From Caballeronia peredens (GTDB taxonomy: Bacteria; Pseudomonadota; Gammaproteobacteria; Burkholderiales; Burkholderiaceae): a stretch of DNA of 64,000 nt. Positions 27,970 through 36,202 of the stretch are shown piece by piece. The notes under the pieces are model-generated. The model worked only from the letters and a program-made list of their open reading frames with translations. It made no database searches and had not been told where the DNA came from. Each line of letters starts with the position of its first letter. Position 1 is the first letter of the stretch. The stretch is taken from NCBI GenBank assembly GCA_001544595.2, contig FCOH02000004.1:248001-312000 (forward strand). Reading direction: 5' to 3'. A program made the position numbers and the translations under genes.

Positions 27970-28896
27970 ATGAGTTGGCAAAGTGCTCTCGCGTGCTGGG
28001 CCGTCAAGCGCTTCCTGCGTCCCGAGACAGCGAAGCCCGAACTCGATGTAGAAGGCGCGCGCGCCTACGCATCTCGGCGGATATGGACGCCGCGCGTGCC
28101 GAAGGGCTGGCGGCTCGAACCCCGCAACGAAAGTGGCGAATGGCTCGTGCCTGAAACGCGGCCGCGCGCCACCATTTTCTATCTGCATGGCGGCGGCTAC
28201 TACTTCGGCTCGCCACGCAGCCATCGGGCGATCACGTTCGGGCTCGCGTCGCGCGCGCAGGCGGCTGTGTTCTCGCTCGATTATCGTCTCGCGCCGGAAC
28301 ATCGCTTTCCGGCGGCGCTCGACGACAGCATCGCGGCCTATCGCCGGCTGCTTGCCGATGGCATCGACGCCCATTCGATCGTCATCGCGGGCGATTCGGC
28401 CGGCGGCGGTCTCGCGCTTGCGACATTGCTCGCACTGCGCGACGCCGGCGATCCGCTTCCCGCCGCCGCAGTACTGTTTTCTCCGTGGACGGATCTGACG
28501 TGCAGCGGCGCGTCGATGCAGACGAACGAGGGCCGCGACCCGATGTTCCACGCGGCGGTGTTTCCGCGCGTCGCCGCGCAATATCTCGGCGCCGCCGATG
28601 CGCGCAACCCTTATGCATCGCCGTTATTCGGCGAGTTCGACGGCTTGCCGCCGCTGCTGATCCAGGCGGGCGACACGGAATTGCTGCTCGACGATTCCAC
28701 CCGCGTCGCGGAAAAGGCGCGCGCGGCGGGCGTCGCCGTCGAATTGCAGATCTGGAGCGGCGTTCCGCATATCTTCCAGATCTGGGCGCCGTTCATGCCC
28801 GAGGCGAGCGAGGCGCTGACGCGCGCGGCGGCGTTCATCGGCGCGTCGGTGTTCTCGCCGGAAGCTCAGCGTCCGCCCATCACCTCGATGGTCTGA
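27970..28896 (+). CDS. Alpha/beta hydrolase of the hormone-sensitive lipase (GDSAG) family
   Basis: A 308-residue esterase-like protein. The oxyanion motif HGGG is at residues 73-76, the nucleophile Ser143 is in GDSAGGG, and Asp235 (AGDTELLLDD) and His267 (VPHIFQ) complete the triad. No signal peptide is seen, so it is probably cytoplasmic. Family members hydrolyse short-chain esters; the natural substrate is unknown. Its 3' end overlaps the convergent EcsC gene by 31 bp. Confidence 0.88.
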   Translation: MSWQSALACWAVKRFLRPETAKPELDVEGARAYASRRIWTPRVPKGWRLEPRNESGEWLVPETRPRATIFYLHGGGYYFGSPRSHRAITFGLASRAQAAVFSLDYRLAPEHRFPAALDDSIAAYRRLLADGIDAHSIVIAGDSAGGGLALATLLALRDAGDPLPAAAVLFSPWTDLTCSGASMQTNEGRDPMFHAAVFPRVAAQYLGAADARNPYASPLFGEFDGLPPLLIQAGDTELLLDDSTRVAEKARAAGVAVELQIWSGVPHIFQIWAPFMPEASEALTRAAAFIGASVFSPEAQRPPITSMV

Positions 28897-29714
28897 TACG
28901 CGCGCTCGACCGCCGCCGTTCCGTAACGGCGCTCGAGCCTGCGCACGGTGAAGTGTCCGTGCGCCATCTGCTGAAAATGGTCGATGAACACCGTGTTGAC
29001 CATCGCGCCCAGCACCGCGCCGATCGCCGGAATCGACTTGGCCGCGACCTGTTCGCTGACCTGCACCGAAAAGCGCGACGCGATGGTTTGCAGAAACTTG
29101 AGCAACGCCGTCGATCCGTGGCTGCTCAGCCCTTTCGCGGCGATCTCGTTGGTCGCGCGCGAAACCGATTGCGCGAGCGCCCCGCGCACGATGAAATAGC
29201 CGAGATCGGCGTTGTCGTCGCTGGTTTTGGTGCCGCCCATGCCCAGCACCATCATGCATTGCAACTGCGTTTCGACGCGATGCACGTCCTCGCCCTCGCT
29301 GCGCGCGATATCGCAGATGGAGCGAAACATCAGCGTCGTCGTGACCGGCAACTCGACCGGCAGCGCGAACAGCCCGAACGCGCCGCCCGCCGCGCCCGTC
29401 GTCGCGACGGCGAGCTTGTGCATCAGGTTGTGCGGCTTGTCCGGCGGCGGCGCGAGCAGCGAATCCGAGGGCGCGCTCTTGCCGATCGTGCGCAGCGCGA
29501 GCTGCAGGCATTTCTTGAGCGCGAGTTGCGTCGCTTCGTCCACCTTGTCCTGCGCGGCGGCGGGCAGGCGCCCCATCAGCTTTTCGATGGGCGCGCCGAC
29601 GACGCTTGCCAGTTTCATCGTCAGCGAGGGGCTTTCGAGCGCATCTTTCGCGCGGGACAGCGCCGCGAAATCGTCGGGCGTGAGCGGCGAGGTGATGATC
29701 GGCGTCGGTTCCAT
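28866..29714 (-). CDS. EcsC family protein
   Basis: A 282-residue protein matching the EcsC family, named after a Bacillus gene next to an ABC transporter. It has a glycine/alanine-rich hydrophobic stretch at about 110-130 (AVATTGAAGGAFGLFALPVE) and a second near 225-240, so it may associate with the membrane. The molecular function is not established. The ATG at 29714 (MEPTPIITSP) is chosen; the upstream frame overlaps the promoter of the divergent MFS gene. The 3' end overlaps the esterase gene by 31 bp. Confidence 0.75.
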   Translation of the reverse strand: MEPTPIITSPLTPDDFAALSRAKDALESPSLTMKLASVVGAPIEKLMGRLPAAAQDKVDEATQLALKKCLQLALRTIGKSAPSDSLLAPPPDKPHNLMHKLAVATTGAAGGAFGLFALPVELPVTTTLMFRSICDIARSEGEDVHRVETQLQCMMVLGMGGTKTSDDNADLGYFIVRGALAQSVSRATNEIAAKGLSSHGSTALLKFLQTIASRFSVQVSEQVAAKSIPAIGAVLGAMVNTVFIDHFQQMAHGHFTVRRLERRYGTAAVERAYQTIEVMGGR

Positions 29715-29770
29715 GCGATGTTTTCGGTCCGTAAAGGGTGAGTTTCCACGCAGATTAGAGCGTAGCGGCG

Positions 29771-29779
29771 TGCTATGAT
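29771..29779 (+). promoter_or_regulatory. Extended -10 promoter of the MFS-marR operon
   Basis: Reads TGCTATGAT: a TGn extension followed by TATGAT. The expected transcription start, near 29786, is just before the palindromic operator. Confidence 0.5.
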
Positions 29780-29789
29780 TCCATTTCCG

Positions 29790-29801
29790 TTGACTAGTCA
29801 A
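29790..29801. promoter_or_regulatory. Palindromic operator, probably for the downstream MarR regulator
   Basis: TTGACTAGTCAA is a perfect 12-bp palindrome between the extended -10 and the MFS start codon. Palindromes of this kind are typical MarR-family sites, and the marR gene closes the same operon, so autorepression is likely. Confidence 0.6.
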
Positions 29802-29819
29802 TCATTGCGCTTACAAAAG

Positions 29820-31415
29820 ATGGCCGTTCACACAGCCGCGCACCATTCGACCGGGCAGGTGCTGCCTTTCCGCGAATCGCTCATGGCGATGCTGGGCGTC
29901 TCGTTCGTCACGATGCTGGTCGCGCTCGATCAGACCGTGGTGGGCACCGCATTGCCGACGATCGTCGCCGAATTGAAAGGCTTCGATCTCTACGCGTGGG
30001 TCGCCACTTCCTATCTGCTGACCTCCGTCATTACCGTGCCGATTTTCGGGCGCCTCGGCGACTATTACGGCCGCAAGCCGTTCGTGATCGCGTCGATCGT
30101 CGTGTTCACGGTCGCCTCCGTGCTGTGCGGGCTCGCCAACAGCATGATGTTCCTCGTGCTCGCGCGCGGCTTGCAGGGCATCGGCGGCGGGATGCTGGTC
30201 GGGACCGCGTTCGCGTGCATCGCCGATCTGTTCCCGGACAACGTCGTGCGCCTGCGCTGGCAGGTGATGATGAGCTCCGCGTTCGGCATCGCCAATGCGG
30301 TCGGGCCGTCGCTCGGCGGGATTCTCACGCAATACTACGGCTGGCGCTCGGTGTTCTACGTCAACTTGCCGGTGGGCGTCGTCTCGCTCTTTTTCGTCTG
30401 GCGTTTCTTGCCGCATCTGCGCCACGTCGCGCACGAAGGCAAGATGCGGCTCGACTGGCCCGGCGCCGCGCTGATCGCGATTGCGCTCGGCGCGCTGCAA
30501 CTGTTCGTCGAAATGTTGCCGAAGCACGGCTTCAGCGCCCAGACCGCCGCGCTGCTCGCGATGAGCGCCGCCGCCGGCTTCGGCCTCTGGAAATGGGAAA
30601 TGCGCTGCGACTACGCGATCTTGCCGGTCGACATGTTCCGCAACAAGGCGCTCGCCGCGCTCTTCACGCTGGCGATTCTCGGCGGCTTCACGATGTTCTC
30701 GCTGCTCTTCTACGCGCCGCTGCTGTTCCAGGGCGGCTTCGGCATGTCGCCGAAGGACGCGGGCGTGATGATCACGCCGCTCGTCGTGTTCATCACGATC
30801 GGCAGCATCGTGAACGGACGCATCGTCACGCGGCTGAAGAACGCCAACATGATGCTCTACGTCGGCTTTGCGCTGCTCGCCGTGTCGTGTCTGGGCGTCG
30901 TGGTCGCCACGCACAACATGCCGCGCCCCCTCCTGCTGGCGATCATGCTGATCGGCGGTCTCGGGCTCGGTTTCGTGATGCCGAATCTCACCGTGTTCGC
31001 GCAGCAGACGGCGGGGCGCGCGCATCTCGGTATCGCCACGGCGTTGCTGCAATCGCTGCGCATGATCGGCGGGATGATCGGCACGGCGCTCACCGGCACG
31101 CTCGTGAGCCATCTCTACGCAAGCGGCGTCAATCTCGCGCTGGAAAAGGATCACGCACTGCACTGGGCCGGCGATCTCTCCGATCCGCAGATTCTCATCA
31201 ACCGCGACGGACAGGACGCGCTGCTCGCGCAACTGGCGTCGGCGGGACATAACGGCGCAATGCTGCTCGAAGCCGCGCGCGAGGCGCTGGTGGCGGCCAT
31301 TCACATCGGGCTCGCGCTCGCGGCGCTGGTCGCGGTTGTGTCGTTGTGGCAGTCGCGCCGTGTGCCGCCGGTACGCCTGAAAGGGCCGCAGGAACCGGTC
31401 ATCCTCGCCGAATGA
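29820..31415 (+). CDS. EmrB/QacA-type (DHA2, 14-helix) drug efflux MFS transporter
   Basis: A 531-residue inner-membrane proton-driven exporter. The N-terminal signature LDQTVVGTALPTIVAEL is motif D1 of the DHA2 group, motif A reads GRLGDYYGRKPFV, and the motif C region in helix 5 is AVGPSLGG. About fourteen helices fit the length. I choose the ATG at 29820 (MAVHTAAHH): the in-frame ATG at 29775 lies inside the -10 element. No membrane-fusion partner gene is adjacent. MarR follows 13 bp later, so this is a self-regulated efflux operon. The substrate is probably a lipophilic or aromatic toxin; this is inference. Confidence 0.88.
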   Translation: MAVHTAAHHSTGQVLPFRESLMAMLGVSFVTMLVALDQTVVGTALPTIVAELKGFDLYAWVATSYLLTSVITVPIFGRLGDYYGRKPFVIASIVVFTVASVLCGLANSMMFLVLARGLQGIGGGMLVGTAFACIADLFPDNVVRLRWQVMMSSAFGIANAVGPSLGGILTQYYGWRSVFYVNLPVGVVSLFFVWRFLPHLRHVAHEGKMRLDWPGAALIAIALGALQLFVEMLPKHGFSAQTAALLAMSAAAGFGLWKWEMRCDYAILPVDMFRNKALAALFTLAILGGFTMFSLLFYAPLLFQGGFGMSPKDAGVMITPLVVFITIGSIVNGRIVTRLKNANMMLYVGFALLAVSCLGVVVATHNMPRPLLLAIMLIGGLGLGFVMPNLTVFAQQTAGRAHLGIATALLQSLRMIGGMIGTALTGTLVSHLYASGVNLALEKDHALHWAGDLSDPQILINRDGQDALLAQLASAGHNGAMLLEAAREALVAAIHIGLALAALVAVVSLWQSRRVPPVRLKGPQEPVILAE

Positions 31416-31428
31416 GGGAAGCGAAAGC

Positions 31429-31899
31429 ATGAATGAACAGGACCGTATCGCCGTCGTGCAGCAGTTCGGGCGCACGTATCGCGCGTTCATGTCGGCATTC
31501 GAGGCGGCCGTCGGGCAGCCGATGCCGCGCTGGCGCATCCTGCTCGCGTTGCACGAGCATGCGGGCATGTTGTCGCAGAAGCGGCTCGTCGAGCGGCTGA
31601 AGGTGGACCCGGGCGCGCTCACGCGGCAATTGAAGACGCTCGAAGGGCTCGGCTGGATCGTGCGCAGCGTCGACGCGCGCGACAACCGCGTGTCCAATGT
31701 CGCGTTGACGGTGCAGGGGCGCGCGATCGCCGAGGAAGGCCTGCCGCGTCGCAACGCGTTCCTGCACGACACGATGGCAGCGCTCCCCGACGAAGCCATC
31801 GAGGCCCTGTCGAGCGCGCTGCACATGTTCGAGGGACGGATTCAGGAAGTGGCGGCCGCCAATGCCGCTCAGGCGGCCGCGCTCGAAGAGAAGGCTTAA
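31429..31899 (+). CDS. MarR-family transcriptional regulator
   Basis: A 156-residue winged-helix repressor. The HTH region reads LSQKRLVERLKVDPGALTRQLKTLE and the wing has SVDARDNRVSNVALT, with the family DxRxxR-like pattern. It probably represses its own operon with the upstream efflux pump and releases DNA when it binds a small phenolic or similar ligand. The proposed site is the palindrome at 29790-29801. Its stop overlaps that of the convergent D-serine-dehydratase-like gene by 4 bp. Confidence 0.9.
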   Translation: MNEQDRIAVVQQFGRTYRAFMSAFEAAVGQPMPRWRILLALHEHAGMLSQKRLVERLKVDPGALTRQLKTLEGLGWIVRSVDARDNRVSNVALTVQGRAIAEEGLPRRNAFLHDTMAALPDEAIEALSSALHMFEGRIQEVAAANAAQAAALEEKA

Positions 31900-33170
31900 A
31901 AGAACGTTTCGATCACTTCGGTGACGCGATACTTCGGATCGACGACGAGAATCTGACGCCACTTGTCGAACGTGAGACACGGGTGCGAGATGTCGAAGGC
32001 GATCATGTCGCCGACCTTCACGTCATCGCCCGGCTTGATGCGCAGATACGCGTGCTGGTCCATCAGGCCGAAAATCTCCCAGCCTTCGTCGGGCGATACA
32101 TCGCGCGGCGCTTCGTTGCCCGGACGATAATGCTTCGCCGGTTCCGGCATGCCCGCGTCGAACGCGGAATCGCGCTTGCCGAGCCCGATGATCACGCGGT
32201 CCGGCTCCGGAATCGACTGCACGTAAGCCCACAATTGCAGCGCGGGCTTCAGGCCCTGGCCCATTTTCTTCGCGATCGGATTGCGCGCGAAAATCTCGTT
32301 TTGCGCTTTCTTGTAGATGCCGACGTCGTGCGTCAGATAGCAGCCGGGGCGCAGCACGACTTCGATCGCGTCGCTGTTGGCCTTCGCGAATTCGTCGGCG
32401 ACCACGTCGTACCAAGCCGATCCCGCGCCGGACAAAATCGCCGGCTTGCGCGCGATCCGGCCTTCGGCGATCAGCTTGCGCGTGACGTCCACCGCGCTCT
32501 GCAGAAACTCGCGGACCTTCGTCTCGTCCTGCAGCACGCCTTCATACAATTCGATGCCCGCCAGCTCGATCGTGTCCGGCCAGCGCGCGATCGCGGCGAG
32601 CACGGCATCGCGCTGGGCGTCGTCGCGGACGCCTGTGCGTCCGCCCGGCACGCCGAGTTCGATCAGCACATTCAGCTTCTTGCGCACCGAGCTGAAGAAT
32701 TCGCCGAGTTGATCGACGCCGTCCGCCGAATCCACCAGACAGAAGAATTCGAAGTTCGGATCGGTCAGCAACTCGGCGATCATGCCCATGTTGCGTTTGC
32801 CGACCAACTGGTTCGCCATGAGGATGCGATGCACGCCGCCGCGATACGCCGCGCGCACCTGATGCGCGGTCGCGAGCGTGATGCCCCACGCGCCGGTGTC
32901 GAGCTGGCGGCGAAAGAGTTGCGGCGCCATGGTCGTCTTGCCGTGCGGCGCGAGCTTCACGCCGTATTCGCCGACGAACGCCTGCATCCACTTCAGGTTG
33001 TGTTCGATGCGATCGGCGTAGAGCACGGCGGCGGGCAGGCTCACGTCCTCTTCGAGCAGATTCCATTGCAGACGCGACGCGTCGTTCAACTGGATGCTCG
33101 TGCCCGGCACCATGCCGAGACCCTTGCCGAACGGGTCGATCGTCGCGTTCTGATAGTTTGTAACTTTCAT
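31896..33170 (-). CDS. D-serine dehydratase-like amino acid deaminase (fold-type III PLP enzyme)
   Basis: A 424-residue enzyme of the DSD1/D-threonine aldolase group, an alanine-racemase-like barrel plus a C-terminal domain. The PLP lysine is probably Lys78 in KLAPHGKTTMAPQ. The C-terminal zinc pair of eukaryotic D-serine dehydratase is seen as His396 and Cys398 (ISHPCLTFDKW). Elimination from D-serine or D-threonine gives ammonia and a 2-oxo acid through an enamine. The ATG at 33170 (MKVTNYQN) is used. It is divergent from the RpiR/D-aminoacylase/RidA operon, supporting a role in D-amino-acid use. The exact substrate is inferred. Confidence 0.85.
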   Translation of the reverse strand: MKVTNYQNATIDPFGKGLGMVPGTSIQLNDASRLQWNLLEEDVSLPAAVLYADRIEHNLKWMQAFVGEYGVKLAPHGKTTMAPQLFRRQLDTGAWGITLATAHQVRAAYRGGVHRILMANQLVGKRNMGMIAELLTDPNFEFFCLVDSADGVDQLGEFFSSVRKKLNVLIELGVPGGRTGVRDDAQRDAVLAAIARWPDTIELAGIELYEGVLQDETKVREFLQSAVDVTRKLIAEGRIARKPAILSGAGSAWYDVVADEFAKANSDAIEVVLRPGCYLTHDVGIYKKAQNEIFARNPIAKKMGQGLKPALQLWAYVQSIPEPDRVIIGLGKRDSAFDAGMPEPAKHYRPGNEAPRDVSPDEGWEIFGLMDQHAYLRIKPGDDVKVGDMIAFDISHPCLTFDKWRQILVVDPKYRVTEVIETFF

Positions 33171-33242
33171 GTGCTGCCACTCCATCGTCCGTTTAAATAA
33201 ACACCTGTGCGCAATGGCGTGCGCGCCAAGGTTGACGGTGCT

Positions 33243-33289
33243 ATGTTAACCAAAGTAGCATCCGGGACGGAAATGTTATTTAGTAACAT
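33243..33289. promoter_or_regulatory. Two similar dyad operators in the divergent D-amino-acid promoter region
   Basis: ATGTTA-N7-TAGCAT at 33243-33261 and ATGTTA-N5-TAACAT at 33273-33289. Their left halves are identical and start exactly 30 bp apart, about three helical turns. They lie between the divergent PLP enzyme and RpiR genes and are good candidates for RpiR binding. Confidence 0.5.
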
Positions 33290-33318
33290 GACCTCCATGT
33301 AAACCCTTGGACGCGACC

Positions 33319-34215
33319 ATGAACGGCCCTGCCGACCCGCTCAGCATCGATATCGTCGCACGCATCGCCGAGCGCGCGCCGGAATTGCGCGGCGCCGAGC
33401 GCAAGGTCGCCGCGCTGGTGCTCGACGACATCGTGAGTGCGTCGCGCGCGAGCATCGGCGCGCTGGCGGACAAGGCGGAGGTCAGTGTTGCGACGGTCAC
33501 GCGCTTCGCGAAGGCCGTCGGCTGCGAGGACGTGCGCGAGCTCAAGCTGCGGCTCGCGCAGGCGGCGGGCGTCGGGCAGCGCTTTCTGAAGCGCCGTCCG
33601 GACGATGGCGATGCCGTGCCGCATTCGCTCGCCGCGCGTATCTTCGACGAAGTGCAGGCGACGCTCGCGCAGAATCAGGGCGCGCTCGCCGCCGCGCCGA
33701 TTGCCGCCGCCGCGGACGCGCTCGCCGCCGCATCGATGATCTACGTGTTCGGCATGGGCGGCGGTTCGACCGCGCTCGCCGACGAAATGCGTTTTCGCCT
33801 CGTGCGGCTCGGGCGGCCGGTCGCGTCGTATCAGGACGGGCTGCTGCAGCGCATGGTCGCGGCGACACTCTCGCGCGAGCATGTCGTCGTCGCCCTTTCG
33901 GTGACGGGGCAGACGCCCGAAATGGTCGAAAGCTGCCAGCTCGCGAAACAGTACGGCGCACGCGTGATCGCGCTGACGGCGCCCGCGTCGCCGCTCGGTG
34001 CGCTCGCGGACTGGCTCGTGCCGATCATCGCGATCGAAACGGATTTCATCTACAAGCCGTCGTCGTCGCGCTACGCGATGATGATGGCGCTCGACCTGCT
34101 CGTCACCGAACTGGCGGTGAAGCAGGCCGATCACAGCCGCGAACTGCTGCGCCGCATGAAGCTCGCGCTCGATGCGCATCGCGGCGGCGGCGAGCGTCAA
34201 CCTTTGGGAGATTGA
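33319..34215 (+). CDS. MurR/RpiR-family transcriptional regulator
   Basis: A 298-residue regulator with an N-terminal RpiR-type HTH (about 10-85, reading IGALADKAEVSVATVTRFAK) and a C-terminal SIS domain (about 125-265, VFGMGGGSTALADE, then LSVTGQTPEM). SIS domains in this family bind a phosphosugar or other metabolite. I use the ATG at 33319, with GGAC upstream; a TTG at 33307 is possible. It overlaps no gene, but its stop is only 2 bp before the D-aminoacylase ATG, so it should be coregulated with it and may control the divergent deaminase gene too. Confidence 0.88.
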   Translation: MNGPADPLSIDIVARIAERAPELRGAERKVAALVLDDIVSASRASIGALADKAEVSVATVTRFAKAVGCEDVRELKLRLAQAAGVGQRFLKRRPDDGDAVPHSLAARIFDEVQATLAQNQGALAAAPIAAAADALAAASMIYVFGMGGGSTALADEMRFRLVRLGRPVASYQDGLLQRMVAATLSREHVVVALSVTGQTPEMVESCQLAKQYGARVIALTAPASPLGALADWLVPIIAIETDFIYKPSSSRYAMMMALDLLVTELAVKQADHSRELLRRMKLALDAHRGGGERQPLGD

Positions 34216-34217
34216 TC

Positions 34218-35696
34218 ATGGAAAAGGCCGACACGCTGATCATCGGCGCGCGCCTGATCGACGGCACGGGCGCGCCCGCCGTCCCGCGCGACGTCGCGCT
34301 GCGCGACGGGCGCATCGTCGCGATCGAGGCGCCGGGCGGCTTGTCCGGCTGGAGCGCCGACGAAACCTTCGACGCGCAGGGCAAAGTGCTCGCGCCTGGC
34401 TTCATCGACGTCCACACGCACGACGACACGCACGTGATCCGCGCGCCGCAGATGATGCCGAAGATCACGCAGGGCGTGACGACGGTGATCGTCGGCAATT
34501 GCGGCATCAGCGCGTCGCCGGTGACGCTCAAGGGCGATCCGCCCGACCCGATGAACCTGCTCGGCGACGCCGCCGCGTTCCGGTACCCGACCTTCGCCGC
34601 GTACGTCGATGCGGTGAACGAGGCGCGTCCGGCGGTGAATGTCGGCGCGCTGATCGGCCATACGGCGCTGCGCAACAATCAGATGGACCGGCTGGATCGC
34701 GCCGCTTCGGCCGACGAAGTCGCGGCCATGCGCGCGCAGCTCGAAGAAGCGCTGGATAACGGCGCGCTCGGTTTGTCGAGCGGGCTGGCGTACGGCTCGG
34801 CGTTCAACGCGCCGCCGGAGGAAGTGCAGGCGCTGGCCGAGCCGCTCGCGAAGGCGGGCGCGCTCTACACGACGCACATGCGCACCGAATTCAACGCGAT
34901 CCTCGACGCGATGGACGAGGCGTATCGCGTGGGCCGTCATGCGCGCGTGCCGGTGGTGATTTCGCATCTGAAGTGCGCGGGGCCGTCGAACTGGGGACGC
35001 AGCGTGGAAGTGCTGAAGTCGCTGGAAACGACGCGCGACGGCCAGCCGGTCGGATGCGACTGCTATCCGTACAACCGCAGTTCGTCGACGCTCGATCTGA
35101 AGCAGGTGACGGGCGATATCGACATCACGATCACATGGTCGACGCCGCATCCGGAAATGGCGGGCAAGCTGATCCGTGAAGTCGCCGACGAGTGGAAAGT
35201 CAGCCAGCAGGAAGCGGCGAAGCGTCTGCAACCGGCGGGCGCGGTGTATCACAACATGTCGGAGGACGACGTGCGGCGCATCCTCGCGCATCCCGCGACG
35301 ATGGTGGGCTCAGACGGCCTGCCGAACGATCCGCTGCCGCATCCGCGCTTGTGGGGCGCGTTTCCGCGCGTGCTCGGCCACTATGCGCGCGACACGGCGC
35401 TGCTTCCGCTCGAAGAAGCGGTGCGCAAGATGACGAGCCTGACGGCGCGGCGTTTCAGCCTGGCGGAGCGGGGCGAAGTGAAAGTGGGTTATCACGCGGA
35501 TCTGGTCGTGTTCGATCCCGAGCGCGTGCGCGATGCCGCGACGTTCGCGAAGCCGCAGCAGGCGGCGGACGGCATCGACGCGGTGTGGGTGAATGGCGTT
35601 TTGACGTATCGCGAGCAGGCCGTGACCGGCGCGCGCGCGGGACGTTTCGTGGCGCGCGCTGCGGCATCGAAGCTCGATGCGCAGGGCGCGTTTTGA
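34218..35696 (+). CDS. N-acyl-D-amino-acid deacylase (D-aminoacylase)
   Basis: A 492-residue amidohydrolase-superfamily zinc enzyme that releases D-amino acids from N-acyl-D-amino acids. The metal and catalytic residues known from the Alcaligenes enzyme appear at matching positions: HxH at 66/68 (FIDVHTHDD), Cys95 (GNCGIS), His220 (TTHMRTE), His250 (ISHLKCAG) and Asp366 (GSDGLPND). GGGAG stands seven bases before the ATG at 34218. It is the central enzyme of the rpiR-deacylase-ridA operon; its product would be the substrate of the divergent PLP deaminase. Confidence 0.93.
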   Translation: MEKADTLIIGARLIDGTGAPAVPRDVALRDGRIVAIEAPGGLSGWSADETFDAQGKVLAPGFIDVHTHDDTHVIRAPQMMPKITQGVTTVIVGNCGISASPVTLKGDPPDPMNLLGDAAAFRYPTFAAYVDAVNEARPAVNVGALIGHTALRNNQMDRLDRAASADEVAAMRAQLEEALDNGALGLSSGLAYGSAFNAPPEEVQALAEPLAKAGALYTTHMRTEFNAILDAMDEAYRVGRHARVPVVISHLKCAGPSNWGRSVEVLKSLETTRDGQPVGCDCYPYNRSSSTLDLKQVTGDIDITITWSTPHPEMAGKLIREVADEWKVSQQEAAKRLQPAGAVYHNMSEDDVRRILAHPATMVGSDGLPNDPLPHPRLWGAFPRVLGHYARDTALLPLEEAVRKMTSLTARRFSLAERGEVKVGYHADLVVFDPERVRDAATFAKPQQAADGIDAVWVNGVLTYREQAVTGARAGRFVARAAASKLDAQGAF

Positions 35697-35724
35697 ATTC
35701 TCGTAAATGGAAAGGAGCTGGACG

Positions 35725-36111
35725 ATGAAGCGTTATGGCGTGGAAGGTGGCAAGGGACAAGGCGGCGCGCACATGCCGTTCGCACGCGCGGTCGAAGCCG
35801 ATGGCTGGCTGTTCGTGTCGGGCCAGACGCCGATGGAAAACGGCGAGGTGATCAACGGCGGTATCGTCGAGCAATCGCACAAGGCGATTCAGAACGTGCT
35901 CGCCATTCTGAAGGAAGCGGGTTACGGCACGGAGCACGTCGTGCGCTGCGGCGTGTGGCTGGACGATCCGCGCGACTTCGCGTCGTTCAACAAGGTGTTC
36001 AAGGAATACTTCGGCGCGAATCCGCCGGCGCGGGCCTGCGTGGTGTCGTCGATGGTCATCGACTGCAAGGTCGAAGTGGATTGCGTGGCTTATAAGAAGG
36101 CGGGGGCGTAA
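35725..36111 (+). CDS. RidA family reactive-intermediate deaminase
   Basis: A 128-residue protein of the RidA/YjgF/UK114 trimer family, which hydrolyses reactive enamines/imines such as 2-aminoacrylate formed by PLP dehydratases. The family segments FVSGQTPMENGEVI, the AILKEAGYGTEHVV helix and the substrate-binding Arg in PARACVVSS are present. AAAGGAG precedes the ATG at 35725, so the in-frame ATG at 35707 is rejected. As last gene of the operon it fits as the detoxifying partner of the divergent D-amino-acid deaminase. Confidence 0.9.
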   Translation: MKRYGVEGGKGQGGAHMPFARAVEADGWLFVSGQTPMENGEVINGGIVEQSHKAIQNVLAILKEAGYGTEHVVRCGVWLDDPRDFASFNKVFKEYFGANPPARACVVSSMVIDCKVEVDCVAYKKAGA

Positions 36112-36159
36112 TGCACGCTTGGGCATGATGTCTGATCTTGCCGCTTCTGACGAATGAGA

Positions 36160-36192
36160 AACGGCCGCAAGCTCCGAGGAGTTGCGGCCGTT
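36160..36192 (-). terminator. Terminator after the lipoprotein gene
   Basis: Perfect 11-bp stem AACGGCCGCAA / TTGCGGCCGTT (36160-36170 with 36182-36192), extended inside by CTCC/GGAG. The minus strand continues TTTCTC. It lies 10 bp after the stop of the minus-strand lipoprotein gene and may also stop ridA from the other side. Confidence 0.65.
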
Positions 36193-36202
36193 GAAAAGGC
36201 GC

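Noticed and set aside
29775..29819. Longer N-terminus for the MFS pump
   Set aside because: The ATG at 29775 overlaps the extended -10 and the extra residues are not membrane-like.
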